Assembly: GCF_030695035.1 (NCBI RefSeq)
Contig: NZ_JAUYTT010000008.1
Location: forward strand, 434,001 to 498,000
Length of the DNA stretch: 64,000 nucleotides
Reading direction: 5' to 3'
Source of the DNA: Frigidibacter sp.
Lineage (GTDB): Bacteria; Pseudomonadota; Alphaproteobacteria; Rhodobacterales; Rhodobacteraceae
Shown: piece by piece, positions 27,144 to 35,042 of the stretch
Numbering within the stretch: the first letter of the stretch is position 1
Layout: every line of letters starts with the position of its first letter
Program-made: the position numbers and the translations under genes
The notes under the pieces: model-generated
Seen by the model: the letters and a program-made list of their open reading frames with translations, nothing else
What the model was told of the DNA's origin: nothing
Database searches by the model: none

Positions 27144-27908
27144 ATGAAAACCGCAGCCCTCTGCGCCTGCCTCGCCGCCCCGCTCTGCCTCGCCACCCCG
27201 GGCCACGCGCAATCCAGCCTTGGCTTCACGCAAGGCGCGGCGCAGGTTGGCGCGGTGTCGGTGGATGGCGACACCTACGCCAATGCCAGCCTCTCCATCG
27301 ACTTCGCCATCACCGGCCATCACGGGCTGCAATTCGATCTGGGGCTGACCGATCAGAACACCGGCGCGCTCGGCTCCATCGACGGGCATCTTTACATGGT
27401 GCCGGGGCGGGGCTGGAAATACGGGCTGTTCGGCCATGTCGCCGATCTTGACGGCGTCGATGCGACGACCCTTGCGGTCGGGGCCGAGGCGATGGTGGAT
27501 CTGGGCCCCTCGACCCGCGCCGAGGCGCAGGCCGGCATCGGCGTACGCAACCCCGGCAGCTTCGATTTCATCTTCGCGCAGGGCGCGCTGGATCATGCGC
27601 TGTCGGACCGCGTCGGTGTCTATACCTCGGGAATGGTGGCGGAATATGACGAGCCGGGCTTCTCCGCCACCGGGTATGAGGGGCGCATCGGTGCCCGCTG
27701 GCATCTGGCCGCGGCGCCGGTGGTGATCGACGCATCCATCGGGCGGTCCGGTCTGTGGGGCGAGGACAGCCTCAAGGCCGAGACCGTGGCGCGGCTGTCC
27801 ATCAGCCTGACGCTTGGCGCGGATCGCAGCGCCCGCGCCCCGGCCGCGCGGCGGATGTTCCGCCCGGTGACCCCGCTGGCGCCGTTGCAACTGCGCGGGC
27901 TGGAGTGA
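27144..27908 (+). CDS. exported beta-rich protein, outer-membrane porin-like
   Basis: A 254-residue exported protein. It has a Sec signal peptide (AALCACLAAPLCLATPGHAQ, residues 4-23). The mature part shows short alternating hydrophobic strands ending in aromatic or polar residues (NASLSIDFAIT, LQFDLGLTDQ, YEGRIGARWHL, VARLSISLTLG), as in small outer-membrane beta-barrels. It lacks the final Phe typical of BamA-inserted porins, so a periplasmic location is also possible. The ATG follows AAGGAGA. The upstream 110 bases are AT-rich with repeated TTAA. No family name can be given. It is convergent with the carboxypeptidase gene. Confidence 0.7.
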   Translation: MKTAALCACLAAPLCLATPGHAQSSLGFTQGAAQVGAVSVDGDTYANASLSIDFAITGHHGLQFDLGLTDQNTGALGSIDGHLYMVPGRGWKYGLFGHVADLDGVDATTLAVGAEAMVDLGPSTRAEAQAGIGVRNPGSFDFIFAQGALDHALSDRVGVYTSGMVAEYDEPGFSATGYEGRIGARWHLAAAPVVIDASIGRSGLWGEDSLKAETVARLSISLTLGADRSARAPAARRMFRPVTPLAPLQLRGLE

Positions 27909-27927
27909 GGCCCGCGCGAAGCCCCCG

Positions 27928-29409
27928 CTACAGCCGGTAGATCGCGCCGAACTTCGCGTCGAGATAGTCGAGCAGCGGCCCTTCCGTCGGCGCAGCACCG
28001 CAGGCCCGCGTGATGACCTCACGCGGGGCCATCAGCCCGCCATGCTGCTGCACATTTTCGCGCAGCCAGCCGGTCGCCGGGGCCAGATCGCCGCGCGCCA
28101 GTTGCGCGTCGAGATCGGGCACCGCCTTGCGAAGCGCCTGCATCAGGCAACCGGCATAGACATTGCCAAGCGTATAGGTGGGGAAATAGCCGAACAGCCC
28201 CACCGACCAATGCACATCCTGCAGCAGCCCATGCGCGGGCTTGTCCACCACAACGCCGAAATCCTGCAGGAAACGGGCGTTCCACGCTTCCTCCAGATCG
28301 CCCACATCCAATGATCCGTCGATCAGCTGCCGCTCCAGATCGAAGCGCATCATCACATGCAGGTTGTAATGCACCTCATCGGCCTCGGTGCGGATGAAGC
28401 CGGGCTGCACGCGGTTGACGATGGCGTGGAAGGCCTCGGGGCTGTCCACCCCGAAATCGCCGAACTCCTGCTGCATCTGGGCGAAGATCCAAGCAGTGAA
28501 GGGGGCAGAGCGGCCAAGCTGGTTCTCATAGATCCGGCTCTGGCTTTCATGCACGCCCATCGACACGCCCTGCCCCAGCGGCGTCAGCGCATATTGCGGC
28601 GCGATGCCCTGTTCATAGCAGGCATGGCCGACCTCATGGATGGTGGAATAGAGGCAGTTGAAGGGATCGGTCTCCACCACCCGCGTCGTGATCCGCACGT
28701 CGGAGCCGGAGCCGGAGCTGAACGGATGCACGGCAAGGTCCAGCCGGCCGCGGGTGAAGTCATAGCCGAAGGCCTCGGCCATCTTGCGGGCGAGGCGCAG
28801 CTGGCTGTCCTGCGGGAACTCGCCACGCAGCGGATCGGGGATCTTGCCCGACCCCAGAACCGCATTGCGCAGGGCGACCAGACGCGGGCGCATCCGGTCG
28901 AAGATTGCGGCGATATCGGCCGCGCGGGTCTCGGGCTCGTAATCCTCCAGCAGCGCGTCATAGGCAGTGGTGGCATCGGTGCCCTCGCACAAAGCCTCTG
29001 CCTGTTCGCGCTTCAGCTTCACCACCTGCCGAAGGGTTGGCAGGAAGTGCTGCACATCGCCCCGCGCCCGCGCCTCGGCCCAGGTGCCCTGCGCCAGGCT
29101 GGTGGTGCGCGCGAGTTCGGCCGCCAGCCGCGCTGGCACGCATTGGCTGCGCTGGTAGCTGCGGGCGATCAGCGCCAGCATCCGCGCCCCCTCGGCATCC
29201 GCGGGTTCGGACTTCGCCAGCCACTCGCCGATCCGCGGATCGGTGCGGCGGGCGTGCAGAACACCCTCCAGCGCCCCCATCTCATCGGCGCGCTGCCCGG
29301 CGGCGCCGCGCGGCATCACCGTCTCCTGATCCCATCCCAGCCGGCCCATCACCTGCGACAGGGCCTCGGTGTCTCTCTGATGCGCGATCAGCTCGGGGAA
29401 TGCGGTCAT
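27928..29409 (-). CDS. carboxypeptidase M32 (Taq type)
   Basis: A 493-residue zinc metallocarboxypeptidase, cytosolic, expected to trim C-terminal residues from peptides. The N-terminal segment contains LGWDQETVMPRGA, the M32 hallmark. The zinc site is STIHEVGHACYEQG (HEVGH), with downstream ESQSRIYENQLGRS and the substrate-related motif NLHVMMRFDLER. The sequence is full length for the family (about 490-510). The start chosen (MTAFPELI) lies one base after the stop of the heme A synthase gene; an earlier ATG would overlap that gene. The two could be co-transcribed, but no functional link is known. Confidence 0.93.
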   Translation of the reverse strand: MTAFPELIAHQRDTEALSQVMGRLGWDQETVMPRGAAGQRADEMGALEGVLHARRTDPRIGEWLAKSEPADAEGARMLALIARSYQRSQCVPARLAAELARTTSLAQGTWAEARARGDVQHFLPTLRQVVKLKREQAEALCEGTDATTAYDALLEDYEPETRAADIAAIFDRMRPRLVALRNAVLGSGKIPDPLRGEFPQDSQLRLARKMAEAFGYDFTRGRLDLAVHPFSSGSGSDVRITTRVVETDPFNCLYSTIHEVGHACYEQGIAPQYALTPLGQGVSMGVHESQSRIYENQLGRSAPFTAWIFAQMQQEFGDFGVDSPEAFHAIVNRVQPGFIRTEADEVHYNLHVMMRFDLERQLIDGSLDVGDLEEAWNARFLQDFGVVVDKPAHGLLQDVHWSVGLFGYFPTYTLGNVYAGCLMQALRKAVPDLDAQLARGDLAPATGWLRENVQQHGGLMAPREVITRACGAAPTEGPLLDYLDAKFGAIYRL

Positions 29410-29410
29410 C

Positions 29411-30580
29411 TCAGCCTCGCAGCGATTGAACGGTGGGGTATTGCGCCGCATGGCGCAGGCGCAGGATCAGCACGAACAGGACCACGGCGCCAAGCTGATG
29501 CGCAAGGCCCAGGGCGAGCGGCGCGGCGTGCAGCACGGTGACAATGCCAAGCGCGACCTGAACTGCCATCATTATCAGCATCATGGTGGCGGCAGAGCGG
29601 GTCGCGGCATGGACCGACTTGCGCCCGCGCAGGAAGACCACCACGGCGAAGGCCGCCAGCAGATAGCCCGCCATGCGGTGGATGAACTGCACGAGGCCCG
29701 GGTTCTCGAAGAACGCCCGCCAGACCGGGGCGCTGCCGCCCTGCCCGTCCGGCACATAGAAGGCATCGGCGGGGAAGAAACTGCCATTCATCAAGGGCCA
29801 TGTCGGAAAGCTGCGCCCGGCATCGATGCCGGCGACCAGCGCCCCCAGCAGGATCTGCAGGAAGGCGAAATGCATGAGGCCGGTGGACATGGAGAACAGC
29901 TTGCCCTCGCGCACCCGCCGCGCCTGCAGCAGCGCGGCGGGGCTGCGCGCCAGCGTCATGTAATACCAGGCGATCAGGCCAAGGATCACGAAGGCAATCC
30001 CCAGATGCGTCGCCAGCCGGTAGGAGGCGACGGTGACCTGCCCCTCCTCCAGCCCCGAGGAGACCATCCACCAGCCGATGGCCCCCTGCAGCCCGCCAAG
30101 CGCGCCGAGCGCCAGCAGCCGCATGGTCCAGCCCGCAGGCATCCTGCGCGCCGCCAGCAGCCCGAAGAAGCCCACCGCCCAGACCAGGCCGACCACGCGC
30201 CCCAGCTGCCGGTGGCCCCATTCCCACCAGAAGATCGGCTTGAACTCCGCCAGCGTCATCTGGTGGTTCATCAGCGCGAATTGCGGGCTCTGGCGGTATT
30301 TCTCATATTCCACCAGCCAGTCCGCCTCGGACAGCGGCGGGATCGCCCCGGTGACCGGCTTCCATTCGGTGATCGACAGGCCCGAGTCGGTCAGCCGCGT
30401 CAGCCCGCCGACCGCAATCATCGCCACGACCAGCGCAAACAGCAGCGCCAGCCAGATCTGCACCGCGCGGCGGGTGCCGGCGCCAGAGCTGCCCGAGGGC
30501 CCGTCGATCATCCCGCCCTGCGGCGCGGCGGGTTTCGCCCCCGCCGCCACATCCTCAAACAGCTTGCGTTGCCCAGCCAT
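29411..30580 (-). CDS. ctaA: heme A synthase (COX15/CtaA)
   Basis: Oxidises the C8 methyl group of heme O to the formyl group of heme A, needed for aa3-type cytochrome oxidase. The 389-residue inner-membrane protein has eight hydrophobic segments. It carries the family start IAVGGLTRLTDSGLSITEWK near residue 56, the His-containing FWWEWGHRQLGR, WYYMTLARSP and FIHRMAGYLLAA with the second paired heme histidines. The first 35 residues are a cytoplasmic extension. It is of the alphaproteobacterial (type 2) COX15 form lacking the Bacillus cysteine loop. Other oxidase genes are not in the window. Confidence 0.93.
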   Translation of the reverse strand: MAGQRKLFEDVAAGAKPAAPQGGMIDGPSGSSGAGTRRAVQIWLALLFALVVAMIAVGGLTRLTDSGLSITEWKPVTGAIPPLSEADWLVEYEKYRQSPQFALMNHQMTLAEFKPIFWWEWGHRQLGRVVGLVWAVGFFGLLAARRMPAGWTMRLLALGALGGLQGAIGWWMVSSGLEEGQVTVASYRLATHLGIAFVILGLIAWYYMTLARSPAALLQARRVREGKLFSMSTGLMHFAFLQILLGALVAGIDAGRSFPTWPLMNGSFFPADAFYVPDGQGGSAPVWRAFFENPGLVQFIHRMAGYLLAAFAVVVFLRGRKSVHAATRSAATMMLIMMAVQVALGIVTVLHAAPLALGLAHQLGAVVLFVLILRLRHAAQYPTVQSLRG

Positions 30581-30691
30581 GCGCGCCTCCGGTTTCGGGG
30601 CGGACAGTAGGTCGCGGTGGGGGGGGCTTCAAGGGGGCGGGTTCGTGGGGAGTGAGAGCGCCCGCCCGGCACGCGAAGCGGGCGCCCCGGT

Positions 30692-30928
30692 TCAGCTTGT
30701 CCAGAAAGGCTTCTTCGCTTCGATCTGCGCCGCCTCGCGGGTCCATCCTGCGTCCTGCAGCACACTGTCGGGGCCAGGCAGCAGCTCCTGGACAAGGGCC
30801 TTGCGCAGAGCAGCACGTTCCCTCCAGACTCGGAAAAGCGATCTGGGAGATAGCTTGTCCGTTGGCATGACGGCGCGATCCCCCGATGCCAAACCCATGA
30901 GGTACGGAAATTCAATCACATTGGTCAT
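30692..30928 (-). CDS. DUF1127 domain-containing small protein
   Basis: A 78-residue basic protein. The C-terminal part, SLFRVWRERAALRKALVQEL followed by LQDAGWTREAAQIEAKKPFW, fits the DUF1127 (YjiS-like) pattern of arginine-rich helix plus conserved KKPFW end. Short DUF1127 proteins in Alphaproteobacteria are linked to RNA turnover and stress or phosphate adaptation. The chosen ATG follows GGAG; an upstream in-frame ATG would add 31 unlikely residues. It is divergent from a LysR-type gene with 95 AT-rich bases between. An 8-bp hairpin without T-run (30658-30685) follows its stop. Confidence 0.75.
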   Translation of the reverse strand: MTNVIEFPYLMGLASGDRAVMPTDKLSPRSLFRVWRERAALRKALVQELLPGPDSVLQDAGWTREAAQIEAKKPFWTS

Positions 30929-31023
30929 GGCAGACTCCATTGTTCCCTGGTAGATTAGTATCAATGCGGGGAGCCAATAAAAATTGACTAGTTCTCCGGT
31001 CCCTGTGAGCAGATGGAACACAG

Positions 31024-31911
31024 ATGCGCCGCCTTCCTCCGCTGTCCGCCTTGCCTGCCTTTGAAGCGGCTGCGCGCCTGGGATCGGTGACAGCCGCCGG
31101 CGCGGAACTGGGGCGAACGCATGGCGCCATCAGCAAACAGATTGCTCACTTGTCCGAAGATCTGGGTGGCGGCTTGTTCGAGAAGGCAGGAAACGGGCTA
31201 AGGCTCACGCCGCGGGGGGAGCGCCTGAGAAATGCCTCCACTGCGATGCTTGACGATCTGTCAGCTCTCGCCCAGGTGCTGCGGGCGGAGCAGGACGAAC
31301 GTCACCTTGATATCCTCACCAGTGCGACTTTCGCCACGCGGTGGTTGATTCCGCGGCTGCCGCGTTTCTACATGCGCTGTCCCGACGTCGATATCCGGCT
31401 GAGGATGTCCGGACCGCAGCGGGTGCCCGATCATGATTTCGACGTCATGGTCAGCTATGACCGGCTTCGGTGGCCTGGCGCAGACATGGATGGCCAGATC
31501 ATAGGGGATACCTCATATGGCGTGGTCTGCGCCCCGGGCTACCCTCTGCAGCAGGTGGGACGTCGGTGGAGCGCGCCGGTCGCCTTTGTGCAGGCCGGTA
31601 CTCCGCAGAGTTGGCAGGAGTGGATGAGGCTGGCTGACGTCGAGTTTCGCGCCGAGCAGGAGGTGGAACATGCACACCATCTTCTGGCCCTTGAGGCTGC
31701 GGCAGCAGGGTTGGGCGTTGCGCTGGCAGAACGACGCCTGGTCGATCAGGACCTGGCGACAGGACGACTGGTTGCGCCTTCGGGTTTCATGACCGTGCCA
31801 GGCGGGCTTCTGGTGACGGTAACGCCGAGAGCCTCCCTGCGGCGCGCAGTGACAACCCTGATCGCCTGGCTCCGCGATGAGGCGCTGCACACGCAAGAAG
31901 CGCCCACCTAG
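31024..31911 (+). CDS. LysR family transcriptional regulator (GcvA-like)
   Basis: A 295-residue DNA-binding regulator. The N-terminal winged helix-turn-helix is LPPLSALPAFEAAARLGSVT followed by AAGAELGRTHGAISKQIAHL, the form typical of GcvA/AmpR-type LysR proteins. The effector domain (residues 90-290) includes LDILTSATFATRWLIPRLPR and the GVALAERRLVDQDLATGRLV stretch. The ligand is unknown. It is divergently arranged with the DUF1127 gene, and LysR proteins commonly control the divergent neighbour as well as themselves, so that gene is its most likely target. Its G+C content is a little below that of its neighbours. Confidence 0.88.
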   Translation: MRRLPPLSALPAFEAAARLGSVTAAGAELGRTHGAISKQIAHLSEDLGGGLFEKAGNGLRLTPRGERLRNASTAMLDDLSALAQVLRAEQDERHLDILTSATFATRWLIPRLPRFYMRCPDVDIRLRMSGPQRVPDHDFDVMVSYDRLRWPGADMDGQIIGDTSYGVVCAPGYPLQQVGRRWSAPVAFVQAGTPQSWQEWMRLADVEFRAEQEVEHAHHLLALEAAAAGLGVALAERRLVDQDLATGRLVAPSGFMTVPGGLLVTVTPRASLRRAVTTLIAWLRDEALHTQEAPT

Positions 31912-31948
31912 GGCTCCGGGCAGACTGGCAGGACCAGACCCGCCCCCC

Positions 31949-32920
31949 TCACCCCGCCTTCGCCTCCACCATCAGGCACAGCAGCTCGAACATCAGGCTC
32001 GCCCCCAGCCAGGCGGTATTCCCGGCGGCATCGAAGGGCGGCGAGACCTCGACCAGATCGGCCGCCACGATGTTCACGCCGCGCAGCGCCCGCAGCACCT
32101 CGATCGCTTCGCGCGCGATCGGCCCGCCCCATTCCGGCGTGCCGGTGCCGGGCGCGACCGAGGGGTCCACGAAGTCGATATCGTAGGACAGGTAGGTCTC
32201 CCCCTCCCCCGCAATCTCCCGCGCCTCGGCCATCACATCGGGGATGCCGCGCGCGAACAGCTCCTCGGCGCGCACGATGCGGATGCCATGCGCCCTGGCA
32301 AAATCCACATCCGCATTGTCATAGGTGGTGCCGCGGATGCCGATCTGGATCATCCGCGCAGGGTCCAGCAGCCCCTCCTCCACCGCCACGCGGAACGGGT
32401 TGCCATGGGTCAGTACCTTGCCGCCGAAATAGACCGGGTAAAGGTCGGTATGGCTGTCGAAATGGATCAGCCCCAGGGGAGCCTTCCCCTTCACCAACCC
32501 CCGCAGCACCGGCAGCGTGCAGAGGTGATCGCCCCCCGCCGTCAGCGGGCGGATGCCCCGTGCGGCGATGCCGGCATAGAAGGCCTCGAACCGCTCCAGC
32601 GTGTCCATCACATCCACCGGGTTCGGGCCCACATCGCCCAGATCGGCGCAGGCAACGGCGTCGAAAGGCCGCACCCCGGTCGCGCCATTCTGGGCGCGCA
32701 GCATGGTCGAGGCGTCGCGCAGCGCCCGCGGCCCGTGCCGCGCGCCGGGCCGGTTCGACACCGCGCCGTCAAAGGGCAGCCCGACGATGCCGATCTCGAC
32801 CTCCGCCAGCCGCGGATGGTCCGGGCCCACATGGGGCAGCCGCATGAAGGTCGCCACCCCCGCAAAGCGCGGCAGGTCCATGCCGGAAACGGGGCGGAAG
32901 AACGGATCGGTCTGGGTCAT
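31949..32920 (-). CDS. agmatinase-family ureohydrolase
   Basis: A 323-residue enzyme of the arginase/agmatinase superfamily that hydrolyses a guanidino compound to urea and an amine, using two Mn ions. Metal-binding motifs are present: TAGGDHLCTLP, LIHFDSHTDLYP and LSYDIDFVDPSVAPGTG. The N-terminus (PVSGMDLPRFAGVATFMRLP) is close in style to guanidinobutyrases of Pseudomonas as well as to agmatinases, so the substrate may be agmatine or 4-guanidinobutyrate. No polyamine biosynthesis gene is adjacent. It is convergent with the LysR gene, with 37 bases between. Confidence 0.88.
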   Translation of the reverse strand: MTQTDPFFRPVSGMDLPRFAGVATFMRLPHVGPDHPRLAEVEIGIVGLPFDGAVSNRPGARHGPRALRDASTMLRAQNGATGVRPFDAVACADLGDVGPNPVDVMDTLERFEAFYAGIAARGIRPLTAGGDHLCTLPVLRGLVKGKAPLGLIHFDSHTDLYPVYFGGKVLTHGNPFRVAVEEGLLDPARMIQIGIRGTTYDNADVDFARAHGIRIVRAEELFARGIPDVMAEAREIAGEGETYLSYDIDFVDPSVAPGTGTPEWGGPIAREAIEVLRALRGVNIVAADLVEVSPPFDAAGNTAWLGASLMFELLCLMVEAKAG

Positions 32921-33060
32921 CGGGGCCTCTGCGCTTGCCGGGCCGCCTGCCGGCCCCGCCCGATGCTGGCAGCACGCCCGGACCCGCGCAACCCCTCGGA
33001 ACCATCCCGCTGCCGCCCGCGTTCCTTCGGCCCAGACCCAGACGCCGGAGCGCTTAGTAA

Positions 33061-33219
33061 ATGGATCTTCTTCGTATCTTGATCGCCATCCTGCTGCCGC
33101 CGCTTGGCGTCTTCCTGCAGGTCGGTTTCCGCGGCGCCTTCTGGCTCAACATCCTGCTGACGCTGCTGGGTTATTTCCCCGGCATCATCCACGCCGTCTG
33201 GATCATCGCGCGGCGCTGA
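33061..33219 (+). CDS. YqaE/Pmp3 family small membrane protein
   Basis: A 52-residue peptide with two membrane segments: MDLLRILIAILLPPLGVFLQ, then FWLNILLTLLGYFPGIIHAV. These are the PLGVF and LGYFPGIIHA signatures of the UPF0057/Pmp3 family, which in yeast and plants affects membrane potential and salt tolerance. Length is normal for the family. It lies divergent from the ureohydrolase gene with 140 bases between and is followed by a copy of the dispersed extragenic element. The role in bacteria is poorly defined. Confidence 0.9.
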   Translation: MDLLRILIAILLPPLGVFLQVGFRGAFWLNILLTLLGYFPGIIHAVWIIARR

Positions 33220-33233
33220 CGGCTCGCGCTTTT

Positions 33234-33310
33234 TACCCCTTTGCCTTTGACAAATATCCTCGGGGGGTGAATTGGCGCAAGGCGCCAAGAGGGGGCAGAC
33301 AGCCCCCTTC
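33234..33310 (-). repeat. dispersed extragenic element, copy C
   Basis: The plus strand reads CTTTGCCTTTGACAAATATC then CTCGGGGGG, a hairpin TTGGCGC-AAG-GCGCCAA (33272-33288) and a second hairpin AGGGGGC-AGACA-GCCCCCT (33290-33308). It fills the gap between two convergent genes. The first 29 bases match copy D at all but two positions. The hairpins could terminate both genes. Confidence 0.65.
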
Positions 33311-33316
33311 GTGCCG

Positions 33317-33916
33317 TCACGCCTCCAGTTCGGCATCCCAATAGAGGAAGTCGATCCAGCTATCGTGCAGGTAGTTCGGCGGAAACCGCCGCCCGGTATT
33401 GCGCATCTCTTCCGCTGAAGGCTGGTGCGGGGGCTTGCGCAGCTGCATCCCCGCCTGGCGCAGCAGCTTGTTGGCCTTCTTCAGGTTGCAGGGCGAACAG
33501 GCGGCGACCACATTTTCCCAACTGGTGATGCCGCCGCGCGAGCGAGGCAGCACATGGTCGAAGGTCAGATCGCCGCGGCTACCGCAGTATTGGCAGCAAA
33601 ACTCGTCCCGCAGAAAAAGATTGAAGCGCGTGAAAGCCACGCGCTTCTGGGGTTTGACGTAATCCTTGAGCACGACCACCGAGGGTATCCGGAACTCGGC
33701 CCTCTGGCTGCGCACCACCTCGTCATATTGCGCGAGGATTTCGACGCGGTCGAGGAACACCGCCTTGATCGCCTCCTGCCAGGGCCAGAGCGACAGCGGG
33801 TAGTAGGAAAGCGGCCGGTAATCGGCGTTCAGCACCAGCGCCGGATAATGCTTCAACGACGCCGGTTCGCGTACGAAACTGGTCCTGAAGTCCGCGTCTT
33901 CGCTGTGGTCAAGCAT
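33317..33916 (-). CDS. HNH endonuclease family protein
   Basis: A 199-residue protein with an HNH domain: the zinc-knuckle cysteines in CCQYCGSRGD, the catalytic LTFDHVLPRSRGG and WENVVAACSPCNLKKAN at residues about 108-160. The N-terminal region (ALVLNADYRPLSYYPLSLWP and RVEILAQYDEVVRSQRAEFR) is highly conserved in this single-domain chromosomal family, which is found across Rhodobacterales, Rhizobiales and cyanobacteria without a linked methylase. It is therefore not evidently a restriction enzyme and may act in DNA repair. A good promoter lies upstream (33985-34012). Confidence 0.88.
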   Translation of the reverse strand: MLDHSEDADFRTSFVREPASLKHYPALVLNADYRPLSYYPLSLWPWQEAIKAVFLDRVEILAQYDEVVRSQRAEFRIPSVVVLKDYVKPQKRVAFTRFNLFLRDEFCCQYCGSRGDLTFDHVLPRSRGGITSWENVVAACSPCNLKKANKLLRQAGMQLRKPPHQPSAEEMRNTGRRFPPNYLHDSWIDFLYWDAELEA

Positions 33917-33984
33917 GGTGACTCCGTCCTTGCCCTCACTGCCCGGTCCGGCACCAGAGCGGGAACCCGCCCCGGAATGATTCG

Positions 33985-34012
33985 ACTATATCTGGCGTGT
34001 TCCGCCTGACAA
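33985..34012 (-). promoter_or_regulatory. sigma-70 type promoter of the HNH gene
   Basis: On the minus strand TTGTCA and TATAGT are separated by 16 bases. The spacer holds the small inverted repeat GGCG-GAACA-CGCC. The expected leader is about 60 bases. Confidence 0.6.
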
Positions 34013-34126
34013 GCCCCGTGATCTGGAATGGTGCCGTCGCAGCATCGGGTACCCTAGGAACGTGACAGGCGAATGACGGGGTGCCCGGCGGGCAGTCACC
34101 AAGGCGTGCGGCTCCCTGCGGGCAAT

Positions 34127-34157
34127 AAAAAACGGCGCTCCCACGGGGGGCGCCGTT
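34127..34157 (-). terminator. Rho-independent terminator of the small membrane-peptide gene
   Basis: An 8-bp stem AACGGCGC/GCGCCGTT is followed on the minus strand by TTTTTT, 35 bases beyond the stop codon of the 41-residue peptide gene. It supports that small gene as a real transcription unit. Confidence 0.85.
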
Positions 34158-34191
34158 GCCTCTCGCATTCCGTTTTCGCCGAGAGGTCGCC

Positions 34192-34317
34192 TCAGCGGTT
34201 TCGGCGGGTCGCCGTCACGCGCACGGGCTGCATCTTGCGGCGCGGCATCTGAAGGAAGGCGACAAGGACAGCGCCTTGAACGGCCAGGGCAAGGGCGGCG
34301 ATCACGGCATAGTCCAT
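34192..34317 (-). CDS. 41-residue single-span membrane peptide
   Basis: A very short gene with good support: an ideal GGAGG site 7 bases before the ATG, and a strong terminator just after the stop. The peptide begins MDYAVIAALALAVQGAVLVA, a single hydrophobic span, then a strongly basic tail (PRRKMQPVRVTATRRNR). The charge pattern places the C-terminus in the cytoplasm. The family and role are unknown. It might be a modulator of a membrane complex, but nothing in the neighbourhood points to one. Confidence 0.65.
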   Translation of the reverse strand: MDYAVIAALALAVQGAVLVAFLQMPRRKMQPVRVTATRRNR

Positions 34318-34379
34318 TTTCAATCCTCCAGTATCTGTTGATCCCAATGTAACCCCTCTGCGACGGGGTTCAAGGGCGA

Positions 34380-35042
34380 TCAGGCGCCAAGACGGTCCTT
34401 GAGGAAAGAAAGCGCCACCGACAGGCCGTCCGGCGCAATTCCATGTCCGGTGCCCTTCATCACATGGCCGTAAACCTCGAACCCCGCGACCACCAGCGCG
34501 TCGCCGGCCAGCTCCATGTCGCGGAACGGCACCATCTCATCGGCATCGCCATGCAGCAGCAGCACCGGGGGTTTCGACACCGCCTCCGCCGCCAGCAGTT
34601 CGGGCTTCAACAGCCGGCCGGAAAAGCCGACCAGCGCCGCAATCGGCTCCGCCCGCCGCGGTGCCACCTGCAGCGCCATCATCGTGCCCTGCGAGAAGCC
34701 GACGAGCGCCAGTTGCGAGGGCAGCAGCCCTTCCGACGCCAGTTGCGCATCGAGGAAAGCGTTCAGATCCTCCGCCGCCCGCGCCAGCCCTTCGGTCGCC
34801 GCCGCCTCGCTGGACCCGTCCAGCCACGGGATCGGGAACCACTGCCGCCCGAAGGGATTGCCGGCGCAGGGCTCGGGCGCGTCGGGCGCCACAAACACCG
34901 TGTCCGGCAGATGCGGGGCCAAGGGATCGGCGAGGCCCAGAAGGTCGGCCCCATCGGCGCCATAGCCGTGCAGGAACACCACCATAGACCGGGCAGTGCC
35001 CGAGCGGGCGGCCTTGCGGCCAAAGTTCAGGTTGCGCGTCAT
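34380..35042 (-). CDS. alpha/beta hydrolase, phospholipase/carboxylesterase family
   Basis: A 220-residue serine esterase of the YpfH/carboxylesterase-2 type. The oxyanion loop is VVFLHGYGADG, the nucleophile Ser lies in LALVGFSQGTMMAL, the acid in LLLHGDADEMVPF and the catalytic His in MKGTGHGIAPDGL. It is full length and has no signal peptide. The ATG overlaps the stop of the DNA glycosylase gene by 4 bases, so the two are translationally coupled. The physiological ester is unknown. Confidence 0.9.
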   Translation of the reverse strand: MTRNLNFGRKAARSGTARSMVVFLHGYGADGADLLGLADPLAPHLPDTVFVAPDAPEPCAGNPFGRQWFPIPWLDGSSEAAATEGLARAAEDLNAFLDAQLASEGLLPSQLALVGFSQGTMMALQVAPRRAEPIAALVGFSGRLLKPELLAAEAVSKPPVLLLHGDADEMVPFRDMELAGDALVVAGFEVYGHVMKGTGHGIAPDGLSVALSFLKDRLGA

